Below, piece by piece: positions 1 to 9,513 of a stretch of 64,000 nt of DNA. This stretch comes from an uncultured Alphaproteobacteria bacterium. Lineage in GTDB: Bacteria > Pseudomonadota > Alphaproteobacteria > Rhodobacterales > Rhodobacteraceae. The DNA is taken from assembly GCA_913031285.1 (NCBI GenBank), contig CAJWEI010000003.1:1-64000 (forward strand), written 5' to 3'. Made by a program: the position numbers and the translations under genes. The notes beneath the pieces are model-generated. The model was not told the origin of the DNA, searched no databases, and saw only the letters and a program-made list of their open reading frames with translations. Positions within the stretch are counted from its first letter, which is position 1; each line of letters starts with the position of its first letter.

Positions 1-1094
1 ACGTTTACTATTGTTATGAAGATACTAGCATGCTTGCTTGACGACCTTCCATTTTTTCAAGCATCGCCATCAGACGTATTTGTAATACCACTATCCTAAA
101 ATCTTTCTAAAGTGCATTGGTCTGTTCTAACAAGTGAGAGTTTCTCTTATGTCCAAATCTCTGCCTTTTGCGCAAATTCTTTCGCGGTTTTAAATAAGCC
201 TAGTTTAAAATCAACCATGCCTTTCATAATTTCAGGTGCAGGATGTGTTTTCTACAACGAACATGACAATTTTTTCAGAAATGCACCATAATCAATAGCT
301 GTTGTCGCCTTCAAACTGATGCAACTGTTTCCCCAGTTTGAGTTACCTCAGTCACCGCATGCATATAGCCAATATTATAGTTGCCAGATAGTTTCCAACC
401 ACTAGTTTGATTGCGTCGCGTAAGCAAAATAGGGTCTGATTTGCTTTCGACTTAAAACTGACTACATTGGCATGAAAAATGGTGCTTCAAAAAGTTTCTC
501 CCTTTACTCGATACGACAAGAACGCGGCGTGGAAACATGCGGGGTCAGAAAAATTGTGTCCTCTCATCTCTTAAATCCTCCATAACATCCAAGAAAGTAA
601 ACGTTAAAAGTATTAGAAGCCTAACCGAACAGAATCAAATTCGTAAAGATAATGATTGTTTGGAATTGCTGACAAAGGTCAGCACTTGCTTGAGTGCCGA
701 GGATAGCGATTAGCGCCCATGCTATCAGGATGTTGCTCAATTAAAATATATCAACCAATAACGGTATATATTTAGGTGTGAGCAGGGGAGATATTATTAT
801 TAAATGTAAAGTGCAGGTAAAAGATTGGAGATAAAGTATGGCACAACTACACCAAAGTTGGCGTTAGGTTCGGCAGCGCCTGCCAATGTGTATGGGGGTA
901 AGCTAAAACAAATCGCAATTTTCTAAGGCTCTTAAAGTTTACCAAATGCTGTTCGCGCCAGTGCCGGAAGAAGATTGAAGGATTTGAAAAGGAGGTAACG
1001 GGAAGCCCGTGGACGAGTCATCGCAGAGGGCCCGGATGAACAATCCCATGGGCTGAGATCTGGAAATCATAAGTATGATGGGCGTCAAGATTAT
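1..1094. other. long stretch without an intact gene; possible decayed coding DNA
   Basis: No convincing open gene is present. Read on the minus strand, about 160-590 gives short protein-like fragments in several frames, for example SGWKLSGNYNIGYMHAV and APEIMKGMVDFKLGLFK, broken by stops. This looks like an eroded gene, but I cannot name its family. From about 600 to 1094 I see nothing coding and no clear terminator. Confidence 0.4.
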
Positions 1095-1553
1095 TTATTT
1101 ATATTTTACAGAGGCAGTGCCTTCCCTTAATCTAAGCATCCAAATAGCTTTAAAATCAGCAGCAAGTTTTTTATCTTGATTAAATATCTCAACCAGTATT
1201 TTAACGATACCTTTTGGGGACTTTTTAGATAAGCGGCTTGACAAAATAGTCACTTTGCAGGTCAAGATATTACTTGGTCGTACGGGTAAATACCAATGAA
1301 CGTCCTCCAATCCCGGTGATCCTAGAGAGCTATCGCTGATCTTTTTCGTATCGAGGATCAAAGCGAATGCAATGAGTAATGTTTGCCATCCGCTTGCAAT
1401 TAAGCCCTTAAAAGGACTTTGCGCTGCGAGTTCCTCGTCCAAATGAAACGGCTGGTAATCCCATTGCCTTGCAAAAGTGATAATATCATCTTTAGTAATT
1501 TTACGGCTGGAAGTTCTAAAGCTGTAACCTTCCTTAAAATCTTCAAAATACAT
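1095..1553 (-). CDS. MaoC-like hotdog dehydratase
   Basis: This is a single hotdog-fold domain of about 152 residues that resembles (R)-specific enoyl-CoA hydratases and other MaoC-like dehydratases. It starts MYFEDFKEGYSFRTSSR, continues with KDDIITFARQWDYQPFHLD, where the Asp/His pair sits in the usual active-site position, and then has the hotdog helix segment around PFKGLIASGWQT. The frame is open 18 bases further upstream (1571), with GTG and ATG alternatives. I prefer the internal ATG at 1553 because family members usually begin MYFED; the choice is not certain. The gene stands alone among non-coding or decayed DNA, so its substrate cannot be inferred. A role in acyl-CoA metabolism is known for the family, but a specific function here is inference. 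Confidence 0.85.
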   Translation of the reverse strand: MYFEDFKEGYSFRTSSRKITKDDIITFARQWDYQPFHLDEELAAQSPFKGLIASGWQTLLIAFALILDTKKISDSSLGSPGLEDVHWYLPVRPSNILTCKVTILSSRLSKKSPKGIVKILVEIFNQDKKLAADFKAIWMLRLREGTASVKYK

Positions 1554-2085
1554 CGACACAGCGGTCATCACCCTTTTTTGCCATAATGCTGTCTACCAAT
1601 CCTCCAATCACGTAGTCTGTTATCAACAACTTTATCAATACTTCCTGGCAATAAATTTGCTACAAAAATCTATTAATATAGATTTGTTAATATTTCTAAT
1701 GGGTAGTATTCTTGAGTGCTAATTTGGCAGGTTTGTAGCCATAAACTGTCGCCAATAACCGAAGAAACTTTGATCAATTTGATTTATTTTTGAACACTGG
1801 TCTTTCTTTATACCGTGGGGTGCCTATCCTCGCTGCATAGGTTAAGCTATTCTATGACATTATCACGCTTGTCACCAAAATTGTGCTTTTTACTTTTTTT
1901 GGCTCCCATTTTCGTACTGAAAGTCATTTTCAAAGCGCAGTGTACCAATTTTCTTTTGTTTTTAACACAACGCATAGCACTTTATAACGAATATTAAGGG
2001 TCATAGTTCAATTTAATTGATGATCAGTAAGTTTGCCATTTTTGAAATTGAAACAGTCTAATGGAAAAATAGCTTGGCTAGAAAA

Positions 2086-2184
2086 ATGAATAAAGATGAA
2101 GACCGCGTCTTTTGGGCAATGTTTGGAAATATGCGATTCCCGTATCTCTATTGGGTCCGTCGCTGGAAATTTTCTCAAAACTGA
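2086..2184 (+). CDS. possible 32-residue small protein
   Basis: A short open frame from ATG reads MNKDEDRVFWAMFGNMRFPY and ends in a basic, aromatic segment (YWVRRWKFSQN). The composition looks protein-like, with many Trp, Phe and Arg, but there is no good Shine-Dalgarno sequence and I recognise no family. It may equally be the surviving 5' end of a decayed gene. Confidence 0.25.
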   Translation: MNKDEDRVFWAMFGNMRFPYLYWVRRWKFSQN

Positions 2185-2546
2185 TTACGCTTTTTAAGAG
2201 CAAAAAACAGGGTGACGTCCTGCAAATAGCAATAAGCGAAGCGGATTTTTTTGGTACTTTCATTTTTTTATAATAAATTCCATTGACTGCCTGAATGACT
2301 TTAAAGTCAACGTCGACGAAATTTATAACGAAGGAGCCGCACCAAATTGTGGTAACAAGTTTCTAAAAGTTTTAATGCAATGGCTTTAACGCAGCTATTG
2401 AAAATCTGATAGGCTTTTCGCTCTGTAGAAAATTGCAAATAAGTCTGGTTTTCATGAACTTACAGAGGCATTTCGTGATAACACCTACCCTTTTAGAAGT
2501 CATTTCTGCGCCCCCTCCGATCGATATGCTATGGAATGCTCTGCTT

Positions 2547-2633
2547 TCAGTCGTTATTTGTTGGCTTTAATGCCCAAACAGCTCCAACAAGAATTACGGC
2601 TAAGATAGCAATCACTGTTCCTGTTATACCCAT
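2547..2633 (-). CDS. 28-residue single-pass membrane peptide
   Basis: An ATG preceded by GAGGAG with 7 bases spacing opens a 28-codon frame. It reads MGITGTVIAILAVILVGAVW and then ALKPTNND before TGA. The first 20 residues form one hydrophobic helix and the tail is short and polar, which suggests an inner-membrane micropeptide with its C-terminus exposed. The ribosome binding site is among the best in this part of the window, which argues that the frame is real although tiny. It stands alone, with nothing coding for several hundred bases on either side. I do not recognise a family; small subunits of membrane complexes often look like this. Confidence 0.55.
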   Translation of the reverse strand: MGITGTVIAILAVILVGAVWALKPTNND

Positions 2634-3259
2634 CTTACTTCTCCTCTATCGGTTAATTATTTTTATAATATTTTAGTCAAACAATCTATAATTAAAGTTA
2701 AGAGCTTGCATAAGCTGAGAAGGCATTTCTCATCAGCATACACCGTAGTGCTAATAACAAAATAATCCTTCACCCAAACCGTGGTGGCCAGGCGTCAATC
2801 AGTATTCGGTTTGCTTCGAACAAACCGTACGGTTTAATTTTATTGGTGTGTGTATACTCCGCTTCGTAAGAGGTGTTTGACTGATCTTGTTTTGTATGAA
2901 CCCATTCTCGTTGAAAAATTCTTAGTTAGTTCAGTCAATTACTAAATAAAACATTTTGTATCATTTATTTGCAGGATTTTTCTGTAGATTTTTGATGCTA
3001 GTTTTCTTTTCAGGCAGTCTTGCAAATGCGCGATGCGCGAGTCCATGCCCATTAAATATGCAAACTCTTTATGTAGTTCCTATACCCATTGTTTGTTCAT
3101 TTTTTTAATCTGCCATCAGCCTAACAATTAAGTAAGGAAAGCAATAAAAAAGCCAAGCGATCTATTTGGGTTTTAGTTCCAAACTTGAAGTTTTTATAAT
3201 TAAGCTACTTTTGAATGATAAATTAATTAAATACCATCACCGAACAGGATTACATTACT
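2634..3259. other. gene-poor stretch
   Basis: This holds the upstream region of the minus-strand micropeptide gene. I see no other supported gene, RNA or clear repeat. Confidence 0.4.
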
Positions 3260-3376
3260 ATGATAGATATGTTTGAATGGCCTCTATTTGCCCAAAGATT
3301 GCGTAGAATATTCTATAGCTCCATATTGTTTTTAGTGGTGTTATTGGTGCTCTCCGCCTGTAACATGACGTACTGA
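3260..3376 (+). CDS. possible 38-residue small lipoprotein
   Basis: The frame reads MIDMFEWPLFAQRLRRIFYS, then a hydrophobic stretch, and ends VLLVLSACNMTY. An Arg-rich n-region, a hydrophobic core and a canonical lipobox (LSAC) make a lipoprotein signal peptide, but only four residues follow the Cys. The upstream AGGA is about 11 bases from the ATG, which is loose. It could be an entericidin-like mini-lipoprotein or the start of a truncated lipoprotein gene. I cannot tell which. Confidence 0.35.
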   Translation: MIDMFEWPLFAQRLRRIFYSSILFLVVLLVLSACNMTY

Positions 3377-3713
3377 AGTACAGCAGACGAGAAATTGTGG
3401 TTGGGGACTGTCACCGATTCAGAAATGTATTAGGTGCCATGAATTTTTTCACGCTGAATGGTAGACTAAGAAATTGATCTTAGAAACCAAACTAAGGAAA
3501 GACTTAACGGCCTTCGACGTACAAGAGGTTCTGGATAAAAATGCTGACTTTTAAATGCTTGGTAAGTTCTTAGAGATTTTTCTTGTTTATTGGGACAACA
3601 TTATATCGTGTTAATTTAGACGCAGTTATAAATAAATTTTACAGAAGCAGCTGAAAATTAGTCAATTTGGTTAGATTCTCCATAGATTAGTTCAAAAATG
3701 AGAGGGAACTTGC

Positions 3714-3911
3714 TTGTCAGCGCTCGATGATTTTAGCTACACGGAAAAATTAATCCGTTATGGCCGACTAAAAACGCACTCTAATATCGATGATGTTGGT
3801 TTGGAATATTGCATATCGTCTGGGTTTATAGATCAACGCGGCCAAGCCACGGAAGCAGGAAAAAACCTGATGCAGTTTATGGACTTTAGCGAAGATCGTA
3901 GGCCATCCTAA
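3714..3911 (+). CDS. small uncharacterised protein, 65 residues
   Basis: The frame starts with TTG, with GAGGG about 8 bases upstream, and reads MSALDDFSYTEKLIRYGRLK. It is a soluble, charged protein with alternating hydrophobic and polar segments, and I recognise no family. The phrase SGFIDQRGQATEAGKNLM looks like a winged-helix or helix-turn-helix wing segment, but this is only a resemblance. There are no neighbours close enough to suggest an operon. Confidence 0.5.
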   Translation: MSALDDFSYTEKLIRYGRLKTHSNIDDVGLEYCISSGFIDQRGQATEAGKNLMQFMDFSEDRRPS

Positions 3912-4361
3912 TTTTACCCGCTGGTTTTGCTCAGCCACTCAGGTCAAAATTGAAGGATTGCTTGTTTATGAATTTACTTAGCTTCTCTATTGAATGCGCA
4001 TAGCATTAATCCCTGGTCAATAGGGGTTGTCTATTTAGCGGTTTTCCAAAAAACCCTATATTTTTTTTTCTGAAGATCAATGAACTAAGTCATAGGCACG
4101 GTATTGTCAAAGCAGCCGCCACCATCTGTCTTACTAGCTGGTTAAAGTGTTATTTTTTTCACTCCAATAAAAACGCTCGCACTATTGTTTTCTTCGATCA
4201 AAGTTAATTCTGGTCATGAAAATATCGGTTGTTTTAGCTTTGAAAAACTTAAATGAATTAAATTACTAATTTTTTTACATGTTTAGTGGACCAAGCCGTC
4301 GTCCATATGCTGAAAAATTAAAACGAGCCAAAGCTACAACAAAAATATCTAACTGCCTTCT
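3912..4361. other. intergenic stretch with a possible terminator-like hairpin
   Basis: No gene is seen. Around 4019-4070 a TAGGG arm and a matching CCCTA arm flank an AT-rich loop and are followed by a run of nine or more T, which could end transcription from the 65-residue gene. The stem is imperfect. The rest shows nothing. Confidence 0.3.
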
Positions 4362-4601
4362 TCACTCAAAAAAATATGCTTTGGGTACCGGAGCGCAGGT
4401 ATAATACAATTGGACCTCCAAATCTGGCGTTGTTTTACTGCCTAGTTTGAAGGTAGATCCCCTATGGGGTGAGTCAGCCTCTTTGCTTAATTGCGCAGAA
4501 ATTGTCTCGCACTCAACCTTCGTTTCATATGTGCCCAATAACTCCGAGCCAGCAGCACCATATGCCTGAGATGCCATAAATAGCATTACTGCCCATTCCA
4601 T
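4362..4601 (-). CDS. small exported protein, 79 residues
   Basis: I chose the ATG at 4601 because GGAAAGGA lies six bases upstream; an in-frame TTG two codons earlier is less likely. The N-terminus MEWAVMLFMASQAYGAAG is a short signal-peptide-like segment with a plausible cut after YGA or GAA. The mature part is hydrophilic with two cysteines (VECETI and YYTCAP), which could form a disulphide in the periplasm. I do not recognise the family. An overlapping frame on the same strand was judged a shadow. Confidence 0.55.
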   Translation of the reverse strand: MEWAVMLFMASQAYGAAGSELLGTYETKVECETISAQLSKEADSPHRGSTFKLGSKTTPDLEVQLYYTCAPVPKAYFFE

Positions 4602-5039
4602 TTGCAATCCTTTCCAACGTCTCTTCCAATAGAAATGTACTATGCGCCTTCAACCTTTGGCCAGCAATAAAGATATTTTCGATCCAGGCATTATGCCGAA
4701 ATTCAAATGAACAGAGCCAGCAGATATGCTTATTCCCCACTTGGGCTTCATTAAAGTGATACCACATTAAAGTGATAGCACATTAAAGTCTGACCTGCGT
4801 GAAGTATCCCTAACACTAGGCTCAAAAGTAATTATACGCTACCGTTCATTGCTAAATAAGCCAAATACTAAAACACTTAAAACAAGTTACCCTGATCGAT
4901 TTTGTTATCAATTTATTTGCCTCAATACAGTGAAAATGAAATATAACGAGCCTAGGATTAACCCTCACTGGCAAAACAGTTTTGTATTTAGATTGTGTCA
5001 ATAAGCGACATTTAATCCGAAGTCGAAAATCAACCAAAT

Positions 5040-6735
5040 CTCTCCTAATTTTGTACCTATGGTTAGGCCTTCTAATATGGCTTCTTCAACTGTCCGCGGA
5101 GTAAGATAGTCTCCAATAACATGATAAGGTAGGTCATTTTGGCACTATAAGTTATCTAGCTCAGCGCTAGATGTATGTCCAAGAGCTGTTAAAAAAGATC
5201 AACCTCGCTCAAAACCACAGAGTGACTGTTAAGCGTATGCTGGAAATAGGCGTCCTCAGCGTCAATTCCTAAGAGCCGGATATGCGAAATGATCTCAACA
5301 CCCAGTTCATGCAAGGTTGCAAGCCAAGCATCAAGGGCATATTGTGGAATAGTCTGACCTGCAGTCATACCATTGACTGCTAAACGAACATGACAGCCAT
5401 TTCGCGCCAATAACTCTGCTATCCCCAAACCAATCCAGTCGCACCGCCAATCAGCTATCACAACGCGACCACCAAAATTCACCTCGCCTTTAGCACCTGC
5501 CGTGCATTTACTACGTGAGCGTCCTCCGCTCCTTGGATCTCAGTGTTATGAGGTACTCCTCCGGTAACAATAACAACGATATCAGGCGCTATTTTTTTTA
5601 CTAAGTTTAAATCGACAGATGCATTAAGGTGCACCGAAACTTGAGCATTTTCCAGTTCACCTTGAAAATTTGTTCTCACGCCGCCAAATTCAGTTCTCCA
5701 AGGAAGTAACAGATCCAGTTTTCTTGACCACCGAGTGCAGTAGATTTTTCGTATAATATTACCTTGTGCCCTCGCTCTGTAGCAATTGATGCAGCTTGCA
5801 TACCAGCGGGCCCACCCCCCACCACTAATACACGCTTTATTGAGCTTGCGCGAATAAGTTTTCCAAACTTTAATTCCCGCCCAGTTTCAGGCTTTTGAAT
5901 ACAAGAAATAGCACAAGCGTTAAGCATGTGACCAATGCACGCTTGTTTACAAGCGACACAAGCTCTAATATTATCTAAATTAACCCGATCAGCCTTATGG
6001 GGCATCTCAGGATCTGAAACAAGGGCTCTTGTCATTCCGCACATATCTGCTTGTCCGCTCCGTAATCTCTCTCTTCTCCTGCCAAACGAACGCCGAGAAC
6101 CATATCCTCATCTGCTCCACGTCTAGCTGCCTTTATGGCTTCATTGAGACACCGCAGCCGTCTAGCGAATGATCCACCATATTTGTCATCTTGACGATTT
6201 ACATTGGGGTTGAGAAACCGACCCAGTAAATAGCCATGTGATGCAACGAGTTCTACACCGTCCAGATCGGCTTATTGTAAATGACCTGCAGATATCTCAA
6301 ACCCTTTTATAATCTCTTCGATAAACTTCACGTGGCATAACGTAGAACCGCTCATTTGGAACCGCTGAGGGAGCGTAAGCTACTGGGTGAGTTCCATCAG
6401 CATTTAGGGTCATTTCCCGACCTGAGTGCGATAGTTGACCAAAAAAAACAACCATAGGGTTAGCAAGCTCTCGCCAAATTTGCATATCCCGGCACACATG
6501 CAGCATCATAGGCTCGGATCGCAGATCCTCCGCTTTCACCAAACACGTGAACGCGCGCTGCCTCAATAATTGTAAGCGCAGCGCCTCCTTGTGCCTTTGC
6601 TCCGCTATAGGCAGACATCTGATTTGTAGCTTTGCTATCGTCAAGCATCACAGCCATATGATCAGTAGAAAGAATTCTATTTTTTAACGTTTTTCCTCGG
6701 AGTTGTAGGGGAGAAAATAGAACGTCTAGCTGTCT
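5040..6735 (-). pseudogene. decayed NADH:flavin oxidoreductase (OYE / 2,4-dienoyl-CoA reductase type)
   Basis: Read on the minus strand, the remnants of one two-domain flavoenzyme appear in order but in different frames. The TIM-barrel start (DVLFSPLQLRGKTLKNRIL) lies near 6730. It is followed by the substrate-side loop FFGQLSHSGRE near 6440, then HGYLLGRFLNPNVN with YGGSFARRLR near 6200, the iron-sulphur motif CVACKQAC with CAISC near 5950, the FAD-binding VVGGGPAGMQAAS near 5800, the NAD-binding half near 5450, and the C-terminal PRTVEEAILEGL near 5080. At least four frame changes, in-frame stops and a missing stretch after the barrel show that it is inactive. Related enzymes reduce enoyl-CoA or demethylate N-methylated amines; the original substrate cannot be decided. 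It lies directly downstream of an intact hydratase-like gene. Confidence 0.85.
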
Positions 6736-6825
6736 AACTATACACTTCGCATAAAATTTTTTTATCTGTAAATGACGAACACAATATCTCTTATAAACAT
6801 AATTCAAATAAAGCTCATACCAAGC

Positions 6826-7620
6826 TTATTCAATCTCTATTGAGATTTCGCCTATTCCCTCAACTTCGTAGATTATTTTGTCTCCTTTGTATGGGAAATA
6901 AGTTGCAAAAGTAGAACCTGTCATGATAATTTGACCCTTGCGCAATTCTTTCCCACGTTCTGATATCGAGTTTGCTATCCACAATACAGAATTAAATGGG
7001 TTCCCAAGTGCTGCACCAGTTACTGACTTTTCTTTGTTTTCGTTCACGGTTTTAGTGACCAAATTATTGCCAAAATCTAAATGTTTGAAGTTAGTTTGAC
7101 TATTTCCTAAAATATTCTTTCTGTTCCATGAATTGTCGGCAGTTGCAGATATTAAATCTACGGTGGAGTAGTCAGCATTTCGATCGTCAATAAGTTCAAA
7201 GGCTGGATATACTGCAGCAACCTTACTGATACAATCTGATACATTTAACTCTTTGCAATTTGCCCCAAAATCTTCTCCAATTTCCACAGCCAACTCGAAT
7301 TCTACTCCTAAATGCACATAATCTTCAATCGCAACTTTTTTGTTACCATACAAAACGGTTTTGGAAAAAATATTACCTCTCATTGGCTTGTCTACACCAA
7401 ATAAAGCCTGAATAGGTTTAGATGTTAGTGCGAGCTTGTAACCTGCTAATTTGCCTTTCCAAGACCAAACCTCCTCCAGAGCGTCTTGCACTTCGTATGC
7501 ATCTTCATGTTTTGATAAACCAAAATTGTTGTTGAAATTTATGAAATTGGCTTTGTTTTGATGCTCCTGATCCAACCATCTTGCCGCCTCGATAAACCTA
7601 GACATAAGTGTATATTCCAT
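6826..7620 (-). CDS. 2-keto-4-pentenoate hydratase-like enzyme
   Basis: The 264-residue protein belongs to the fumarylacetoacetate hydrolase superfamily, MhpD/2-oxopent-4-enoate hydratase branch, whose members add water to 2-oxo-4-enoic acids in aromatic meta-cleavage pathways or decarboxylate related acids. It has the conserved GYKLALTSKPIQALFGVDKP region, the metal-binding acidic residues in GVEFELAVEIG and the following FELIDDR, and the C-terminal GQIIMTGSTFA segment. Length and order are normal, so it appears intact. ATG at 7620 is used; a second ATG lies five codons inside (MSRFIEA). It is upstream of the broken flavin oxidoreductase on the same strand with a gap of about 90 bases, so the two may once have formed an operon. 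Confidence 0.88.
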   Translation of the reverse strand: MEYTLMSRFIEAARWLDQEHQNKANFINFNNNFGLSKHEDAYEVQDALEEVWSWKGKLAGYKLALTSKPIQALFGVDKPMRGNIFSKTVLYGNKKVAIEDYVHLGVEFELAVEIGEDFGANCKELNVSDCISKVAAVYPAFELIDDRNADYSTVDLISATADNSWNRKNILGNSQTNFKHLDFGNNLVTKTVNENKEKSVTGAALGNPFNSVLWIANSISERGKELRKGQIIMTGSTFATYFPYKGDKIIYEVEGIGEISIEIE

Positions 7621-8121
7621 CGATTATTTGAATTTCGTTCAGTACAATGTCGGCTGTTGGCTTTATTTACATAAATTAAACCATTAAGCGCGAAACTCAT
7701 CAAGTACTTTGGAAAGCGTTTCATACAATCTCAGCATTCTTGAAGATACTTTGTGGTCAAAATTTCTTGGCAAGATCAGCCATTTGATGTTGTTGAAAAC
7801 TATCTTCATCAAATAGCTTCAACTGCGCCAGTCGAAGTCTATCAGCACTAGTGATTATTTACTGACAACGTGAATAATTCTCAGAAACTACCAAAGAGCT
7901 TCTCTTAGTTTGTAACTGGATAGCTAGTTGCATTAAGGAACAATACGTCAGACTTGTTTCACTTCAAATTTAAAAATCTAATGAAATTGACGCTCGTTGT
8001 TTGCTGTATGGAACAGTGATTGAACTTTATTGAACCGGATTAACCAAAGTAACTGGGTCATAGATTGGAAATTCTTTTTGCATATTATGAACAGCGCTTT
8101 TGAAATCATTAAGGTCTCGAA

Positions 8122-8232
8122 ATGTATATAAAGATGCCGACCCCTCAAAGAAACCGCATCAAAACTGTTATCAGTTTTATGTGTCTTTGGGTTGTCATCG
8201 CTTGTCTGTCTTCTAGAGAGGCTGACAGGTAA
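8122..8232 (+). CDS. possible 36-residue small lipoprotein
   Basis: ATG is preceded by AAGG with seven bases spacing. The frame reads MYIKMPTPQRNRIKTVISFM, then CLWVVIAC, where VIAC fits a lipobox, and stops after SSREADR. The layout (basic n-region, short hydrophobic core, Cys, tiny tail) matches the other mini-lipoprotein candidate at 3260. No family is recognised, and a chance frame cannot be excluded. Confidence 0.33.
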   Translation: MYIKMPTPQRNRIKTVISFMCLWVVIACLSSREADR

Positions 8233-8363
8233 TATAACGAGGACAACACAGTTGCCTATTGTGAAGAGAGTTGGGCGACTATTTTTTCAAGATGTATGGA
8301 TTAACTGGTTACGTTTCCCATTATACCTAAGATTACAAAATTATGAGACAATGAGCACATGAG

Positions 8364-8534
8364 CTATTTGAATTCGCCGCACCCTTCATCCGCTTCAACT
8401 TTAGGCCAGTGGGTAAGTGGATATCCAGCTCTAGAAAGGGAGACTTGCGGTGGATACCTCAGGCAGGTCCCTTCTTCCTTTACGCGTGGTTTGTAGTAAT
8501 CACACTCGTTGCAGACCCCGGGTAAATTAGGCAT
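8364..8534 (-). CDS. 56-residue Cys-rich protein, probable zinc-binding fold
   Basis: I prefer the ATG at 8534 because GAGGA lies eight bases upstream; the frame opens six codons earlier. The protein has the pattern CNECDYYKP, then GTCLRYPP, then THWPKV and GCGEF. This CxxC ... C.R.PP ... WP.V ... CGEF arrangement is, as far as I recall, that of a small uncharacterised family in proteobacteria and phages. Four cysteines in this spacing suggest a metal site. It has no operon partner. The function is unknown. Confidence 0.7.
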   Translation of the reverse strand: MPNLPGVCNECDYYKPRVKEEGTCLRYPPQVSLSRAGYPLTHWPKVEADEGCGEFK

Positions 8535-8552
8535 AAGTTTGTTCCTCAACAT

Positions 8553-9513
8553 ATTTCATGTCCAGTAATTATATTGAAATATGACAAAAATTGCACCTAA
8601 ATTTTATTCTAATTGACAGAAATACTCACTGCTCACCCGAATTCAACTATCGATCTATATCTCTATTTGGAAGATTCAATGATCAAAAGCACGCCATCCA
8701 GATCTAAGGCAGTATCGAAACCTAATCTAGAAATATTAAAGTTATAATGTGCAAAAGCGAGTGTGGGCCTAAATCTTTTTGCTTACCACTTGTTTTACAT
8801 AACCGCCCTCAAATTTGGTTATTTACGCATGAGACTATATCCTTAACCATTTAAAATGTTCCGAAGCATGCTAAGTGGCAAAGTTTTTAGACAAATAGAC
8901 TAATATTGTCAGCTTAAATATTTATAACCACTTTACTATCTGATGTTGCTTTAAGTGGCAGTATTTTTATTGTCAAAGTGCAGTAGGTGAAAAGAATTAT
9001 ACTTTAATAAGGCATCTGCTGTGGATGGCGGAAAAGGTAGGCATCCGACTTTTGGTCATAGTAGGGATGTTTTGAAAAATGTGCAGCGGAATTTAGCCAA
9101 TCTGTTTGAGATCCCAATTTATTGTATGCGGTCTGTATCTTTATGTATGTAAATGTACCTGTAGACGTATATTTTGCAACTTTGACGCTTTGTTTCTTCT
9201 ATATCAGGTTTACGGATTCAGTTTACCACTTTTTCTTAATTCATTTGGCCTTTAATGGAGTTTTTCTTTACGCGCTTAACGCTGGGTTCCAGCGGCTTCT
9301 AAACCTATTATTGTGTCGTAAAGATTTTTAAGCTTAGTATGAAAGTCTTGTATTATGAGCGCCATTGAAGAGTGTCGTATACTACCCATTGCCCCTTTAG
9401 TTGCCAGGAAAGGCTTAGGTAAGCGTTAAAATGATGGAACCTGCGGATAATTGGAAATCAGTAGATCTTAACTCGATATCAATTTTTCTTACTTTCCCAA
9501 ATGATCTACCTAT
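8553..9513. other. gene-poor stretch
   Basis: Several short frames exist, the longest a hydrophobic 69-residue frame at 9122-9331 on the plus strand. It lacks a ribosome binding site and looks like low-complexity translation of T-rich DNA. I see no RNA gene, repeat or clear promoter here. Confidence 0.4.

Noticed and set aside
4525-4767. 80-codon minus-strand frame overlapping the small exported protein gene
   Set aside because: The overlapping frame has a better ribosome binding site and a signal peptide; this one has neither.
9122-9331. 69-codon hydrophobic plus-strand frame
   Set aside because: The composition follows T-rich DNA and there is no ribosome binding site, so it is probably chance.
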